DNA of 64,000 nucleotides from Streptomyces sp. SID8374 (GCF_009865135.1 NZ_WWGH01000001.1:1550001-1614000); one strand, 5' to 3'. Counted from the stretch's first letter, positions 48,374-56,975 are shown. A program made the numbers and translations. Notes: generated by a model not told the origin, from the sequence alone.

Positions 48374-48724
48374 TCGAGCCCCCGCCCCATGCTGGTGGGC
48401 CCGGACGATCGTGGAATCGACCGACACCAGCCACTCGATGTCGCCCGCCGCGTCCGCTTCCGCCTGGGCGGCCCGCAGCATTCGGTCGAACGTTCCGTCC
48501 GCCGCCCACCTGCGGAAACGGGTATGCAGCGTGGCCCACGGACCATAGCGCTCGGGCACGTCCCGCCAGGCCGTCCCGGTCCGGAACTTCCACACGATCC
48601 CGTTCAGGACCCTGCGGTCGTCCAGCCGCTTCCGCCCCCGCAACGACACGGGCAGCAACGGCCGGACGAACTCCCACTCAGCATCGGACAGTTCATGGCG
48701 ACGTATCACGACACCATGATCCAC
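48326..48724 (-). CDS. IS5-family transposase, first frame (OrfA)
   Basis: N-terminal part of the transposase: HELSDAEWEFVRPLLPV and GIVWKFRTGTAWRDVPERYG are the IS427-group DNA-binding region, and SVDSTIVRAHQHG carries the first catalytic Asp of the DDE triad. The frame continues to a stop at 48326, but the sense protein shifts into the second frame at CGAAAAGGGGG (48366-48376). Confidence 0.9.
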   Translation of the reverse strand: MDHGVVIRRHELSDAEWEFVRPLLPVSLRGRKRLDDRRVLNGIVWKFRTGTAWRDVPERYGPWATLHTRFRRWAADGTFDRMLRAAQAEADAAGDIEWLVSVDSTIVRAHQHGAGARKGGSATRPSGGPGAA

Positions 48725-48750
48725 CAGCGATGATCATTTGAAGACACTGC

Positions 48751-49755
48751 CTAGCGCGTGGGCGGCGGCGGGACCAGGACGTTCTCGCTGTGCCGTCCGG
48801 CCAGGTAGTCGGTGACGTTCCGTACCGTCGCGTCGATGATCTGGCCCACCGCGTCCTCGGTGTAGTACGCCTGGTGCGAGGTGACGATCACGTTGGGGAA
48901 GGTGACGAGCCGGGCCAGGGTGTCGTCGTCGACGCCCTCCAGTGACTTGTCCAGGAAGAAGAGCCCGGCCTCCGCCTCGTACACGTCGAGTCCGACGCCG
49001 AGGAAGCGGCCCGCGCGCAACTCGGTGACCAGGGCGGCGGTGTCGATGAGGCCGCCGCGGCTGGAGTTGACGAGGATCGCGTCGTCCTTCATCGACTTCA
49101 GGGCGGCCTCGTTGATGATGTGCTGGGTGGCGGGGAGCAGCGGGACGTGGAGGCTGATGAGGTCGGCCTCGGCGAAGAGCCGCTCCTTTTCCACGTACTC
49201 CATGCCCAGCTCCAGGCAGGCCGGGTTCTCCACGACGTCCCAGCCGAGCAGCTTCATCCCGAAGCCGTGGGCGATCCGGGTGAACGCCTCGCCGATCTTG
49301 CCGGTGCCGACCACACCGACGGTCCGCCCGTGCATGTCGCGGCCGAGCAGCCCGTCGAGGCGGAAGTCGAAGTCGCGGGTGCGGCCCGCGGCCCGGATGA
49401 CGCGCCGGTTGACCGCCATGGCCAGGGTCCAGGCGAATTCGGCGACCGAGTACGGCGAGTAGTACGAGACCCGGGCGACGCGCAGGGCGAGCCGCTCGGC
49501 CACGTCCAGGTCGATGTTGTTGAAGCCGGTGGAGCGCTGGGCGATCATCTGCGTGCCGCCGGTGGCCAGGGTCTGGAGGACCTTGGCGTCGAGGTCGGCG
49601 TTGACGCTGGTGGAGATGATCTCGTACCCGGCGGCGATGGGGGCGGTGTCCCGGTTCAGGAAGACGTCCAGGCAGCGGACGTCGTGCAGCCCCGCGAAGG
49701 CCTTCTCGATCAGGGGCTTCTCATCTGACTGCACGCCGAACGCCAGGATCTCCAT
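48751..49755 (-). CDS. D-2-hydroxyacid dehydrogenase (D-lactate type)
   Basis: 334-residue NAD-dependent dehydrogenase resembling fermentative D-lactate dehydrogenase (LdhA). NAD site VGVVGTGKIGEAFTRIA, catalytic Arg in LVNSSRGGLIDT, Glu in GLDVYEAEAGLFF and His in TSHQAYYTEDAV are present; the F/Y-rich VYEAEAGLFF-D segment is typical of D-LDH. TATATT ends 6 bases before the ATG at 49755, so the message may be leaderless. Its stop codon TAG is formed by TA of the target site and G from the insertion sequence. Confidence 0.9.
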   Translation of the reverse strand: MEILAFGVQSDEKPLIEKAFAGLHDVRCLDVFLNRDTAPIAAGYEIISTSVNADLDAKVLQTLATGGTQMIAQRSTGFNNIDLDVAERLALRVARVSYYSPYSVAEFAWTLAMAVNRRVIRAAGRTRDFDFRLDGLLGRDMHGRTVGVVGTGKIGEAFTRIAHGFGMKLLGWDVVENPACLELGMEYVEKERLFAEADLISLHVPLLPATQHIINEAALKSMKDDAILVNSSRGGLIDTAALVTELRAGRFLGVGLDVYEAEAGLFFLDKSLEGVDDDTLARLVTFPNVIVTSHQAYYTEDAVGQIIDATVRNVTDYLAGRHSENVLVPPPPTR

Positions 49756-49831
49756 AGCGCGAATATACGGCTCCGCCCCCGGGCGCGCAGGGGCCGGACG
49801 GCCCTGCCCTCCCGGCCACAGGTCCCGGCCA

Positions 49832-49857
49832 CTGATCCGGCCCCGGGGCCGGATCAG
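49832..49857 (-). terminator. Perfect palindromic hairpin over the macR stop
   Basis: CTGATCCGGCCCC pairs perfectly with GGGGCCGGATCAG over 13 bases. It includes the macR stop codon (49854-49856) and can end the plsC-macS-macR transcript and oppose nothing downstream but the dehydrogenase gene on the same strand. Confidence 0.8.
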
Positions 49858-50573
49858 ACGTCGTCGAGGCCGCGTTCGATCGCGTACCGCACGAGCTCCA
49901 CCCGGTTGTGCAGCTGGAGCTTGCCCAGGGTGTTCTGCACATGGTTCTGGACGGTGCGGTGCGAGATGACCAGGCGTTCGGCGATCTGCTTGTACGAGAG
50001 CCCCTTGGCGACCAGGCGCAGCACCTCGGTCTCCCGGTCGGTGAGCTGCGGGGCCTTGGGCTCGTTCGACGCGGCGGGTACGGGGTCGGAGGCGAGCCTG
50101 CGGTACTCGCCGAGGACCAGGCCCGCGAGGCCCGGGGTGAAGACCGGGTCGCCGTCGGCGGTGGAGCGGACGGCGTCGGTCAGCTCCTGGGTGGAGGCGG
50201 ACTTCAGCAGATAGCCGGTGGCACCGGACTTGACCGCCTCCAGGACGTCGGCGTGCTCGCCGCTGGCGGAGAGGACCAGGACGCGCAGGCCGGGGTGGGA
50301 GGGGACCAGCTCCTTGCAGACCTGGACGCCGGGCATACCGGGCAGGTTCAGGTCGAGGACCAGGACGTCGGGGTTGGCGGCCTTGGCCCGGCGGACCGCC
50401 TGCGGGCCGTCCCCGGCGGTCGCGACGACGTCGAAGCCGGACTCGGCGAGGTCGCGGGCGACGGCGTCGCGCCACATGGGGTGGTCGTCGACCACCATGA
50501 CCTTGATCGGCCGGTCCGCGGCCTCCGTACCGTCCTGCTTCGGTGCGTCCTGCGGTGCGTTCTGCGTGCTCAT
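49854..50573 (-). CDS. macR: MacR-like NarL-family response regulator
   Basis: 239-residue response regulator. Receiver: IKVMVVDDHPMWRDAV and the phospho-acceptor Asp in DVLVLDLNLPGMPG; then LSASGEHADVL and GYLLKSAS. LuxR-type helix-turn-helix: LTDRETEVLRLVAKGLSYKQ and ISHRTVQNHVQNTLGKL. By position and type it matches MacR of S. coelicolor (SCO2120), reported with MacS to affect morphology and actinorhodin. The ATG overlaps the macS stop (ATGA). Confidence 0.9.
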   Translation of the reverse strand: MSTQNAPQDAPKQDGTEAADRPIKVMVVDDHPMWRDAVARDLAESGFDVVATAGDGPQAVRRAKAANPDVLVLDLNLPGMPGVQVCKELVPSHPGLRVLVLSASGEHADVLEAVKSGATGYLLKSASTQELTDAVRSTADGDPVFTPGLAGLVLGEYRRLASDPVPAASNEPKAPQLTDRETEVLRLVAKGLSYKQIAERLVISHRTVQNHVQNTLGKLQLHNRVELVRYAIERGLDDV

Positions 50574-51817
50574 CGGGCCGATCCTGCCTTCCCCCGGGAA
50601 ACCTGTGCTTTCGGAACCTTCAACTCGACCTCGGTGCCCTGCCCCGGCACCGAGATCACCTCGGCCGTACCGCCGAGATCGCGCAGCCGGCCGCGGATGG
50701 AGAGCGCGACCCCCATCCGCCCCTCCCCCTCCGCCTGGGCGAGACGGCCCTCCGGGATGCCGGGGCCGTCGTCCCGGACGGTGACGATGACCTCGCCGGG
50801 CTCGTCCTCGACCAGGATCCACGCCTGGGCCTCCGCCCCGGCGTGCACCCGCACATTGTCCAGGGCGGCGCTGACGGCGGCGGCCAGCTCGCGGGCGGCC
50901 TCCGCCGGGAGGACCACGGGGGCGCCGGGCTCCGCGAGGCTGGTGCGGGAGCCGGCGTACGGGGTGAGCAGGGCGCGCAGGTCGCAGGTGGCCCCGCCGT
51001 CCGGGCTCTCCTCGTCCACGTCGACCGTGCGGACGACCGCGCCCTCGGCGGCGTCCTCGGAGACCCGGGTGGGCGGGACCAGGCCGCTGGAGACCAGGGT
51101 CCGCAGGGCGACCTCCTGCTCCCCGGCCATCCGGCCCAGCTCGGCCGCCTCGCCGCCGATCGCGGTGCCCCGGCGCTGCACCATGGCCAGGACCTGGAGG
51201 ACGCTGTCGTGGATGTCGCGGGCCAGCCGCTCGCGTTCCCGGGTCGCCGCCTCGATCTCCAGGGCGCGGGCCAGGGTGCGTTCACTGGCGCGGGCGACCT
51301 CGACGACGTACCCGATGGCGATGGAGGCGACCCAGACCAGCAGGACGTTGTGGAAGGTGTCCCGGCTGGGGTCGCCGCGCTGGATGATGTTGGCGATGGC
51401 GACGAAGGTGGAGGCGAAGGCCGCCCACCGCCAGCCGCCCTTGATCGCGAAGGCGAGGACCGCTCCGGCCGTCCAGATCGAGGGGAGCGTCGGGCCGTCG
51501 AAGGTCTGGGAGTGGATGTCGGCGACCGGGGTGAGCATGATCCCGGTCAGCGCGACGACGAGGTCGGCGCCGAGGAAGCGTTTGGTGCAGCTCGCCGCCG
51601 AGCGGACCTTGGGCAGGGTGGCGAGCGTCCACACGGCGAGGAACGCGAGGTAGGCGAAGGCCACCCAGGGCCGCTCGAACCTCTCCCGGCCGAGGTGGTC
51701 CTTCCCGAAGACCGCGAGCAGCACCGCGTAGACCATCGTCAGTACGCGGTAGCCCGTCAGCGCACGCCACAGCGGCTGCTCGACCGACATCCGTACGACC
51801 CGCTCACGCTTGGCCAT
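50570..51817 (-). CDS. macS: MacS-family sensor histidine kinase
   Basis: 415-residue membrane kinase with about five or six N-terminal helices (residues 20-165) and a HisKA_3/HATPase core. The phospho-acceptor His is in LARDIHDSVLQVLAMVQRRG; the ATP-binding N-box is AAALDNVRVHAGAEA with DDGPGIPEGRL and GRMGVALSIRGRLRDLGG. It matches MacS-type kinases of Streptomyces. plsC-like lies 32 bases upstream on the same strand, so a three-gene operon is likely. Confidence 0.9.
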   Translation of the reverse strand: MAKRERVVRMSVEQPLWRALTGYRVLTMVYAVLLAVFGKDHLGRERFERPWVAFAYLAFLAVWTLATLPKVRSAASCTKRFLGADLVVALTGIMLTPVADIHSQTFDGPTLPSIWTAGAVLAFAIKGGWRWAAFASTFVAIANIIQRGDPSRDTFHNVLLVWVASIAIGYVVEVARASERTLARALEIEAATRERERLARDIHDSVLQVLAMVQRRGTAIGGEAAELGRMAGEQEVALRTLVSSGLVPPTRVSEDAAEGAVVRTVDVDEESPDGGATCDLRALLTPYAGSRTSLAEPGAPVVLPAEAARELAAAVSAALDNVRVHAGAEAQAWILVEDEPGEVIVTVRDDGPGIPEGRLAQAEGEGRMGVALSIRGRLRDLGGTAEVISVPGQGTEVELKVPKAQVSRGKAGSAR

Positions 51818-51849
51818 CTGGCCCCACCCCCCGACGGTCCATGACGCTC

Positions 51850-52623
51850 CTACGCGCCGGACCGTTCCGTTCCGTTCTCGTCGGCCGCCGCCTGTGCCTG
51901 CTTCCGCTCCCGCTTGGCCTCCTCCGCCTTGGCCTTCGCCTCGTCGGCAATCTGGCGCTTGGCGGCGGTGGCGTAGATGTCCACGTACTCCTGGCCGGAG
52001 AGCTTCATGATCTCGTACATGACCTCGTCGGTCACCGAGCGCAGGATGAAGCGGTCGCCGTCCATGCCCTGGTAGCGGCTGAAGTCCAGCGGCTTGCCGA
52101 TCTTGATACCGGGGCGCATCAGCTTGGGCATCACCTGGCCGGGCGGCTGGATCTTCTCGGTGTCGATCATCGCGACCGGGATGACGGGGGCGCCGGTGGC
52201 CAGCGCGACGCGGGCCAGGCCGCCGGGCTTGCCGCGGTAGAGGCGGCCGTCGGGCGAGCGGGTGCCCTCGGGGTAGATGCCGAAGAGGCCGCCGCTCTCG
52301 ACGACCTGGATGCCCGCCTTGATGGCTGCCTCACCGGCGCCACGGGCTCCGGAACGGTCCACGGGGAGCTGGCCGACGCCCTTGAAGAAGGCGGCGGTGA
52401 GCTTGCCCTTCACCCCGGGGGCCGTGAAGTACTCGGCCTTGGCGATGAACGTGACCTTGCGGTCCAGGACGGCGGGGAGGAAGAACGAGTCGGAGAAGGA
52501 GAGATGGTTGCTCGCGAGGATCGCCGGCCCCCGCTCGGGGATGTTCTCCAGGCCCTCCACCCACGGCCGGAAGGCGAGCTTCAAGGAGCCGCCGATGGAG
52601 AACTTCATTGCGCCGTAGATCAA
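51850..52623 (-). CDS. 1-acyl-sn-glycerol-3-phosphate acyltransferase-like (PlsC)
   Basis: 257-residue acyltransferase. Motif I NHLSFSDSFFLP (H-x4-D) and motif III IYPEGTRSPDG are intact, and the fold continues to GKPGGLARVALATGAPVIPVAM. The TTG at 52623 is chosen because AGGAGG lies 8 bases before it; an ATG at 52608 has no good site. The C-terminus is Lys/Glu/Ala-rich. A related protein (Rv2182c) lies in the mycobacterial block, where it acts in lipid metabolism. Confidence 0.9.
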   Translation of the reverse strand: MIYGAMKFSIGGSLKLAFRPWVEGLENIPERGPAILASNHLSFSDSFFLPAVLDRKVTFIAKAEYFTAPGVKGKLTAAFFKGVGQLPVDRSGARGAGEAAIKAGIQVVESGGLFGIYPEGTRSPDGRLYRGKPGGLARVALATGAPVIPVAMIDTEKIQPPGQVMPKLMRPGIKIGKPLDFSRYQGMDGDRFILRSVTDEVMYEIMKLSGQEYVDIYATAAKRQIADEAKAKAEEAKRERKQAQAAADENGTERSGA

Positions 52624-52657
52624 CTGCTCTGCCTCCTGTGTGCTGTGGCTCAGACCT

Positions 52658-52707
52658 TATCCCGGGGCGTACGCGGGGTCCGTATCCCGGGGCGTACGCG
52701 GGGTCCG
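52658..52707. repeat. Perfect 25-base tandem duplication
   Basis: The sequence TATCCCGGGGCGTACGCGGGGTCCG (named by position: 52658-52682) is repeated exactly at 52683-52707. It lies in the divergent gap between plsC-like and the esterase gene; each copy contains GCGTACGC, a palindrome. Confidence 0.95.
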
Positions 52708-52814
52708 TGACGGCCCTGGTCGGTGTCGGTCCGGTCGCGTACGGTGAAGTCATCCGTCAAGCACTCCCCCCGGTGCGCCCCGCCCCCGCCCCACCTCACG
52801 AACAGGAGACCCCG

Positions 52815-53594
52815 GTGCCGGTCCTCCCTGGAGCCGAGCCGTTCCGCCACGAGGGCGGAGAGGTCGGCGTCCTCCTCTGTCATGGCTTCACCGGCTCGCC
52901 GCAGTCCCTGCGCCCCTGGGCCGACTTCCTCGCCGAGCGCGGGCTCACCGTCTCCCTGCCGCTGCTGCCGGGCCACGGCACCCGCTGGGAGGACATGGCG
53001 GTCACCGGCTGGCAGGACTGGTACGCGGAGGTGGACCGCGAGCTGCGGGTGCTGCGCGAGAAGTGCGAGCGGGTCTTCGTCTTCGGCCTCTCCATGGGCG
53101 GTGCGCTGTCCCTGCGGCTGGCGGCCAGGCACGGGGACGCGGTCAGCGGTCTGGTGCTGGTCAACCCGGCCAACAAGGTGCACGGCCTCTCGGCGTACGC
53201 GCTGCCGATCGCTCGCCACCTGGTGCGTACGACGAAGGGGCTGGCCGACGACATCGCGCTCCCCGGCTCGCACGAGGTGGGCTACGACAAGGTGCCGCTG
53301 CACGCCGCCCACTCGGTGCGGAAGTTCTTCAAGCTGGTTGACGGAGAGCTGCCCCAGGTGACCCAGCCGGTGGTGCTGCTGCACAGCCCGCAGGACCATG
53401 TCGTACCGCCCGCGGACAGCGTGCGGATCCTGAGCCGGATCTCCTCCACGGACGTCACGGAGATCCTGTTGGAACAGAGCTACCACGTGGCGACGTTGGA
53501 CCATGATGCGGAGCGGATCTTCGATGAGAGCTACCGGTTCATCGGCCGTCTCGCACCGAACGTCGGGATGAAGGGGAGCACGTCCGGTGGCTGA
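52815..53594 (+). CDS. Alpha/beta-hydrolase, carboxylesterase type
   Basis: 259-residue esterase resembling Est30/monoacylglycerol lipase-type carboxylesterases. The nucleophile Ser is in VFGLSMGGALSLRLA, the oxyanion region in LCHGFTGSPQSL, the acid in SPQDHVVPP and the His in EQSYHVATLDHD. The GTG at 52815 follows AGGAG at 7 bases. It overlaps the next gene by 8 bases. Natural substrate unknown. Confidence 0.92.
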   Translation: MPVLPGAEPFRHEGGEVGVLLCHGFTGSPQSLRPWADFLAERGLTVSLPLLPGHGTRWEDMAVTGWQDWYAEVDRELRVLREKCERVFVFGLSMGGALSLRLAARHGDAVSGLVLVNPANKVHGLSAYALPIARHLVRTTKGLADDIALPGSHEVGYDKVPLHAAHSVRKFFKLVDGELPQVTQPVVLLHSPQDHVVPPADSVRILSRISSTDVTEILLEQSYHVATLDHDAERIFDESYRFIGRLAPNVGMKGSTSGG

Positions 53595-54318
53595 GCACGA
53601 CGCGGAACGCACAGGCAGCGACGAGGAGCGCGAACCGCGCCCCACGGAGAGCGCGGCCGTCCCGGAGGCGGCGAAGGCCGCCGTTCCGGAAGGCGCGGAG
53701 GGAGCGGAGGGCACGGGGCCCGAGAAGAGGGCCGACGAGGAGCGGGCGATCGACGAGGACGCGGCCTGGGCCGCGATCGTCGCGGGGTACGGGGAGGAGC
53801 CGCCGGACCCGCCGGGCGCCAAGCCGTTCAAGTCGGTCGAGGACCTCGCCCTGCTGGAGGACGACCAGCGCAACGTGGTGGGGCCGGACAGCGGCCGGGC
53901 CGGTGACCCGGCGGACAAGGGGTCGGGCAAGACGCCCCCGAAGCCGCCGGAGAAGAAGCCGCTCGGCAGCTCCGTGGTCTTCGCGCCCGGTGTGGCCGGT
54001 CCCCGCGACTACGAGCTGCCCGAGTCCAAGGACGACGGCATCGACGTGCCGGACGACGGCGAGGAGGGCCACTTCGTGCCCCCGGAGCCGCCGCCGCTGC
54101 CGGAGGCCGACACCACGGCGAAGTTCGCCTGGCTCGCGGTGATCGGCGGGCCGGTCCTGATGCTGCTGGCGGTGCTGCTCCAGTGGCACATGACGTGGTG
54201 GCTCACCACGATCTGCGTCGGCGGCTTCCTGGGCGGCTTCGTCACCCTGGTGGCCCGGATGCCGCACGACGACGATGACGACACCTACGGCGACCCGGGG
54301 CGCGGCGCGGTCGTGTGA
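53587..54318 (+). CDS. Acidic protein with C-terminal membrane helices
   Basis: 243-residue protein of unknown function that is conserved in Streptomyces as I recall. About 165 residues of Glu/Asp/Pro/Ala-rich sequence (probably disordered, with EDAAWAAIVAGYGEEPPDPP as the one structured-looking part) precede two helices (about 170-190 and 196-215), then a short run of five Asp. The start GTG at 53587 overlaps the esterase stop by 8 bases, so the pair is coupled. Confidence 0.75.
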   Translation: MAEHDAERTGSDEEREPRPTESAAVPEAAKAAVPEGAEGAEGTGPEKRADEERAIDEDAAWAAIVAGYGEEPPDPPGAKPFKSVEDLALLEDDQRNVVGPDSGRAGDPADKGSGKTPPKPPEKKPLGSSVVFAPGVAGPRDYELPESKDDGIDVPDDGEEGHFVPPEPPPLPEADTTAKFAWLAVIGGPVLMLLAVLLQWHMTWWLTTICVGGFLGGFVTLVARMPHDDDDDTYGDPGRGAVV

Positions 54319-54322
54319 CGCA

Positions 54323-55084
54323 TCACCCGGCGGGGACTCCGAGGGCGGCCAGGACCGGCAGATGGTCCGTGGCCGCCCTCAGGTCTTCCCCGCTCACCCC
54401 GGGAAGCCCGTCCGGGACCCCGCAGCCCAGCACCTCGATGCCCGGCGTCGCGAAGACCGCGTCGATGCGTTTACGGGGGTCGTCGGGGGTGAAGGTGAGC
54501 TCGCCGCCCCAGGGGGCGACGGCCCGGCAGTCCTGGAGGTGACCGGCCAGGTGCTGGAAGGCCTTCCCGGTGGGTACGTCGTTGAGGTCGCCGCCCGCCA
54601 CGGCGTGCTGGACGCCCATGGAGGCCAGTTGCTCAAGGAGCAGGCCGGCCTGGGCGAGGCGTTCGTCGCGCTGGAGGCTCAGATGGCAGCTCAGCACACC
54701 GAGCCGGACCCCGCCGATCCGTACGACGGCGGTGGCGAAGCCCCTGCGGTGCAGGCCCGGGGTGAGCGGCAGCAGGACGTCCTCGGTGCTCTCGACGGCC
54801 GCCCGCAGCGAACAGAGCAGCAGCGGTCCGGCGGCGGTGGCACCTCCGCCGAGGACCACGAGTCCGCTGCTCCTGGCCAGCCTGGCGGCCGCCTTGCGCC
54901 AGCGGAAGAAGCGCGGCGCCTCCTGGACGAGGACGAGGTCGGGGGCGCAGGCGCGGATGACCCGGGCCAGGGCCTCGGTGTCGTCGTGCAGGGAGCGGAC
55001 GTTGTAGCTCAGCACCCGGATCACGGCTGAACCGTCCGGCTCTGTACGGGAGTCGGGCAGGGGCGTCAGGACCATGCGGGCCAC
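54323..55084 (-). CDS. Endonuclease/exonuclease/phosphatase-family hydrolase
   Basis: 253-residue protein of the EEP fold (DNase I, sphingomyelinase, inositol phosphatase relatives). Asn in VLSYNVRSLHDD, Glu in LVLVQEAPRFF, GGDLNDVPTG, and DHLPVLAAL carry the usual metal and catalytic residues. A GTG at 55084 or an ATG at 55075 could start it. No signal peptide. Substrate unknown; it converges on the acidic membrane protein gene, leaving 4 bases between stops. Confidence 0.88.
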   Translation of the reverse strand: MARMVLTPLPDSRTEPDGSAVIRVLSYNVRSLHDDTEALARVIRACAPDLVLVQEAPRFFRWRKAAARLARSSGLVVLGGGATAAGPLLLCSLRAAVESTEDVLLPLTPGLHRRGFATAVVRIGGVRLGVLSCHLSLQRDERLAQAGLLLEQLASMGVQHAVAGGDLNDVPTGKAFQHLAGHLQDCRAVAPWGGELTFTPDDPRKRIDAVFATPGIEVLGCGVPDGLPGVSGEDLRAATDHLPVLAALGVPAG

Positions 55085-55317
55085 GATACGGCGGACGCCC
55101 GCCGCTGCCCCGGAGGGCGGCGACGGGCGCCTTGTGCGTCGTACGGGGTCGGGCTGGGGGTGTCCGGTGGATCAGGGCCGGACAGGGCGCGGCGTCCGGT
55201 GCGGTGCGTCGCAAGGCGCCGGAGCGTCCTCGTCGCGGAGCGATTCGGGCGTTTCGGCAACGCCGCGAGGTGCCGTGCCAGGCGCCGTGACCCCGGTCAT
55301 GAGCCGCCGGGCGCCCC

Positions 55318-56259
55318 CTAGCCCTGGCGGGCCAGGTCGGCCGCCCCCACGAGCCCTGCCTTGCCGCCGAGTTGGGCGGCGAGCACCTGGGCGTGCGGGC
55401 GCCACTCGCCGCCGATCAGCCAGCGCCGGAACGACTTGCGGATCGGGTCGAGGACCAGCTCGCCCTCGTCCGAGACGCCGCCGCCGACGATGAACGCGGA
55501 CGGGTCGAACAGCGAGGCGAGGTCGGCCAGTCCGGCGCCGGCCCAGCGGGCCAGCTCACGGAACGAGTCGATGGCCACCGGGTCGCCCTGGCGGGCGGCC
55601 TCGCTGATGTGCTTGCCCTCGATGCCGTCCACCGTGCCGTCGCCGAGGCCCAGCAGTATGGCGGCGTTCTCGGGGGTGGCGTTGGCGCGCTGCTTGGCGT
55701 ACCGCACGAGCGCGCGGCCGGAGGCGTACTGCTCCCAGCAGCCCTGGCTGCCGCAGCCGCAGAGCAGACCGTCCGGGACGACCCGGATGTGGCCGAACTC
55801 GGCGGCCACGCCGAAGCGTCCGCGGCGCAGCTTGTTGCCGATGATGATGCCGCCGCCGAGGCCGGTGCCGAGCGTGATGCAGATGACGTCGTCGTGGCCC
55901 TGGCCGGCGCCGAAGCGGTACTCGCCCCAGGCGGCCGCGTTGGCGTCGTTCTCGACGACGACGGGCAGGCCGACGCGCTGTTCGACCTTGTCCTTGAGCG
56001 GTTCGTGGCGCCAGTTGATGTTGGGCGCGAACAGCACGGTGGCGCGCTTGTCGTCGACGTAACCGGCGGCGCCGATGCCGACGGCCTCCACCTCGTGGCC
56101 CTCGCTCGCCCCGGCCACCGCCGCGCAGATCGCGTCGACGATGCCTTCGGCCGTCGGGGGCGTCGCCACCTTGAACGTCGAGAGGATCCGGCCCTCTTCG
56201 TCGACCACTCCAGCCGCGATCTTCGTGCCGCCGATATCGACGCCGATGGTGAGTCCCAT
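55318..56259 (-). CDS. glkA: ROK-family glucokinase GlkA
   Basis: Phosphorylates glucose; in Streptomyces GlkA also mediates carbon catabolite repression. The 313-residue protein has DIGGTKIAAGVVD, the catalytic Asp in ENDANAAAWGEYR, TLGTGLGGGIIIGN and the zinc-binding CGCGSQGCWEQYASG with His in FGHIRV. Position corresponds to glkA of S. coelicolor (SCO2126). The stop is followed by a 233-base gap with no supported feature. Confidence 0.95.
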   Translation of the reverse strand: MGLTIGVDIGGTKIAAGVVDEEGRILSTFKVATPPTAEGIVDAICAAVAGASEGHEVEAVGIGAAGYVDDKRATVLFAPNINWRHEPLKDKVEQRVGLPVVVENDANAAAWGEYRFGAGQGHDDVICITLGTGLGGGIIIGNKLRRGRFGVAAEFGHIRVVPDGLLCGCGSQGCWEQYASGRALVRYAKQRANATPENAAILLGLGDGTVDGIEGKHISEAARQGDPVAIDSFRELARWAGAGLADLASLFDPSAFIVGGGVSDEGELVLDPIRKSFRRWLIGGEWRPHAQVLAAQLGGKAGLVGAADLARQG

Positions 56260-56378
56260 GAATCCCTCAGTTTCGGTCGAGCCCCGCTAGGGGCAACCGT
56301 ACCCGAGGCAGCGCCCGGCCTGGCCGGGACCGGTCGGTCCCGGCCGATGTGGGGCGGGGTGCCGGGGGGTGCGTCCGG

Positions 56379-56858
56379 TCAGTCCAGGTCGATGCGTTCG
56401 GTGCCGGAGGGGCCTTCGCCGCGGCCTTCGTCACGGGGGTCGGACGGGTCGTCGGCGGCCTTCTCCGTGGGAGCGGCCTCGGCGCGGTCGGCGGCCGTGC
56501 GGGTCCAGCGGCTCTCCTGGCCCTCCACCGCCGAGCGGTAGGCGGCCAGCAGCTCGCTGCCCGCGGCGGCGAGGTGGTCGAAGACCTGCGGGTTGCGCTC
56601 GATGACCGGCTCCACGACGGACTTCGCCTGGCGGATGGCCTGCTGGACCGCGCCCTGGGCGGCGACGCCGAGCAGCGGCGACTGGAGCGAGGAGACCTTG
56701 TCGGCGACCGCGTCGACGAGCTTGCGCAGCTCCTCGGCGGCTGAGCCGGGCTGCGGTCCGTACTCGGCGCGGCGGCGGGCCTTCTCCGCCGCGAGGTCCT
56801 CGGCGCAGGCGTCGGCCCACGCGTCGCCGTCGACGGGACGATCGGTGGCTTCACTCAT
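56379..56858 (-). CDS. DUF5304 protein
   Basis: 159-residue soluble, largely helical protein that I recall as DUF5304. N-terminus SEATDRPVDGDAWADACAED, a helical centre (LVDAVADKVSSLQSPLLGVA, then AVQQAIRQAKSVVEPVIERN) and a Glu/Asp-rich disordered end. It lies 117 bases after the ArsA-like gene on the same strand. Function unknown; possibly related to the adjacent ATPase and SRPBCC protein. Confidence 0.8.
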   Translation of the reverse strand: MSEATDRPVDGDAWADACAEDLAAEKARRRAEYGPQPGSAAEELRKLVDAVADKVSSLQSPLLGVAAQGAVQQAIRQAKSVVEPVIERNPQVFDHLAAAGSELLAAYRSAVEGQESRWTRTAADRAEAAPTEKAADDPSDPRDEGRGEGPSGTERIDLD

Positions 56859-56975
56859 GGCGGACTCCTGCGACGCGGGTGCCGGCCGCCGACGGGCGGC
56901 CGGCGGGGCTCGTGACTCGTACTACCGACGTTACCCGAATGGCTGCGGCCCGTTCAGGAACCGGGACGTACGGGG

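Larger units (their letters stand above)
47860..48751 (-). mobile_element. IS5-family (IS427-like) insertion sequence
   Basis: 892-base element with imperfect terminal inverted repeats: GGTCCTGTCGTCAAATG at the left end and, inverted, GGCAGTGTCTTCAAATG at the right (13 of 17 matching). A TA dinucleotide flanks each end (47858-47859 and 48752-48753), the usual target duplication of this group. Two overlapping frames encode the transposase. The element separates the anthranilate synthase gene from the D-2-hydroxyacid dehydrogenase gene and looks intact and recent. Confidence 0.9.

Noticed and set aside
56349..56744. Plus-strand frame opposite the DUF5304 gene
   Set aside because: The minus-strand frame has a conserved start and family pattern, while the plus-strand product is Gly/Arg-rich shadow sequence.
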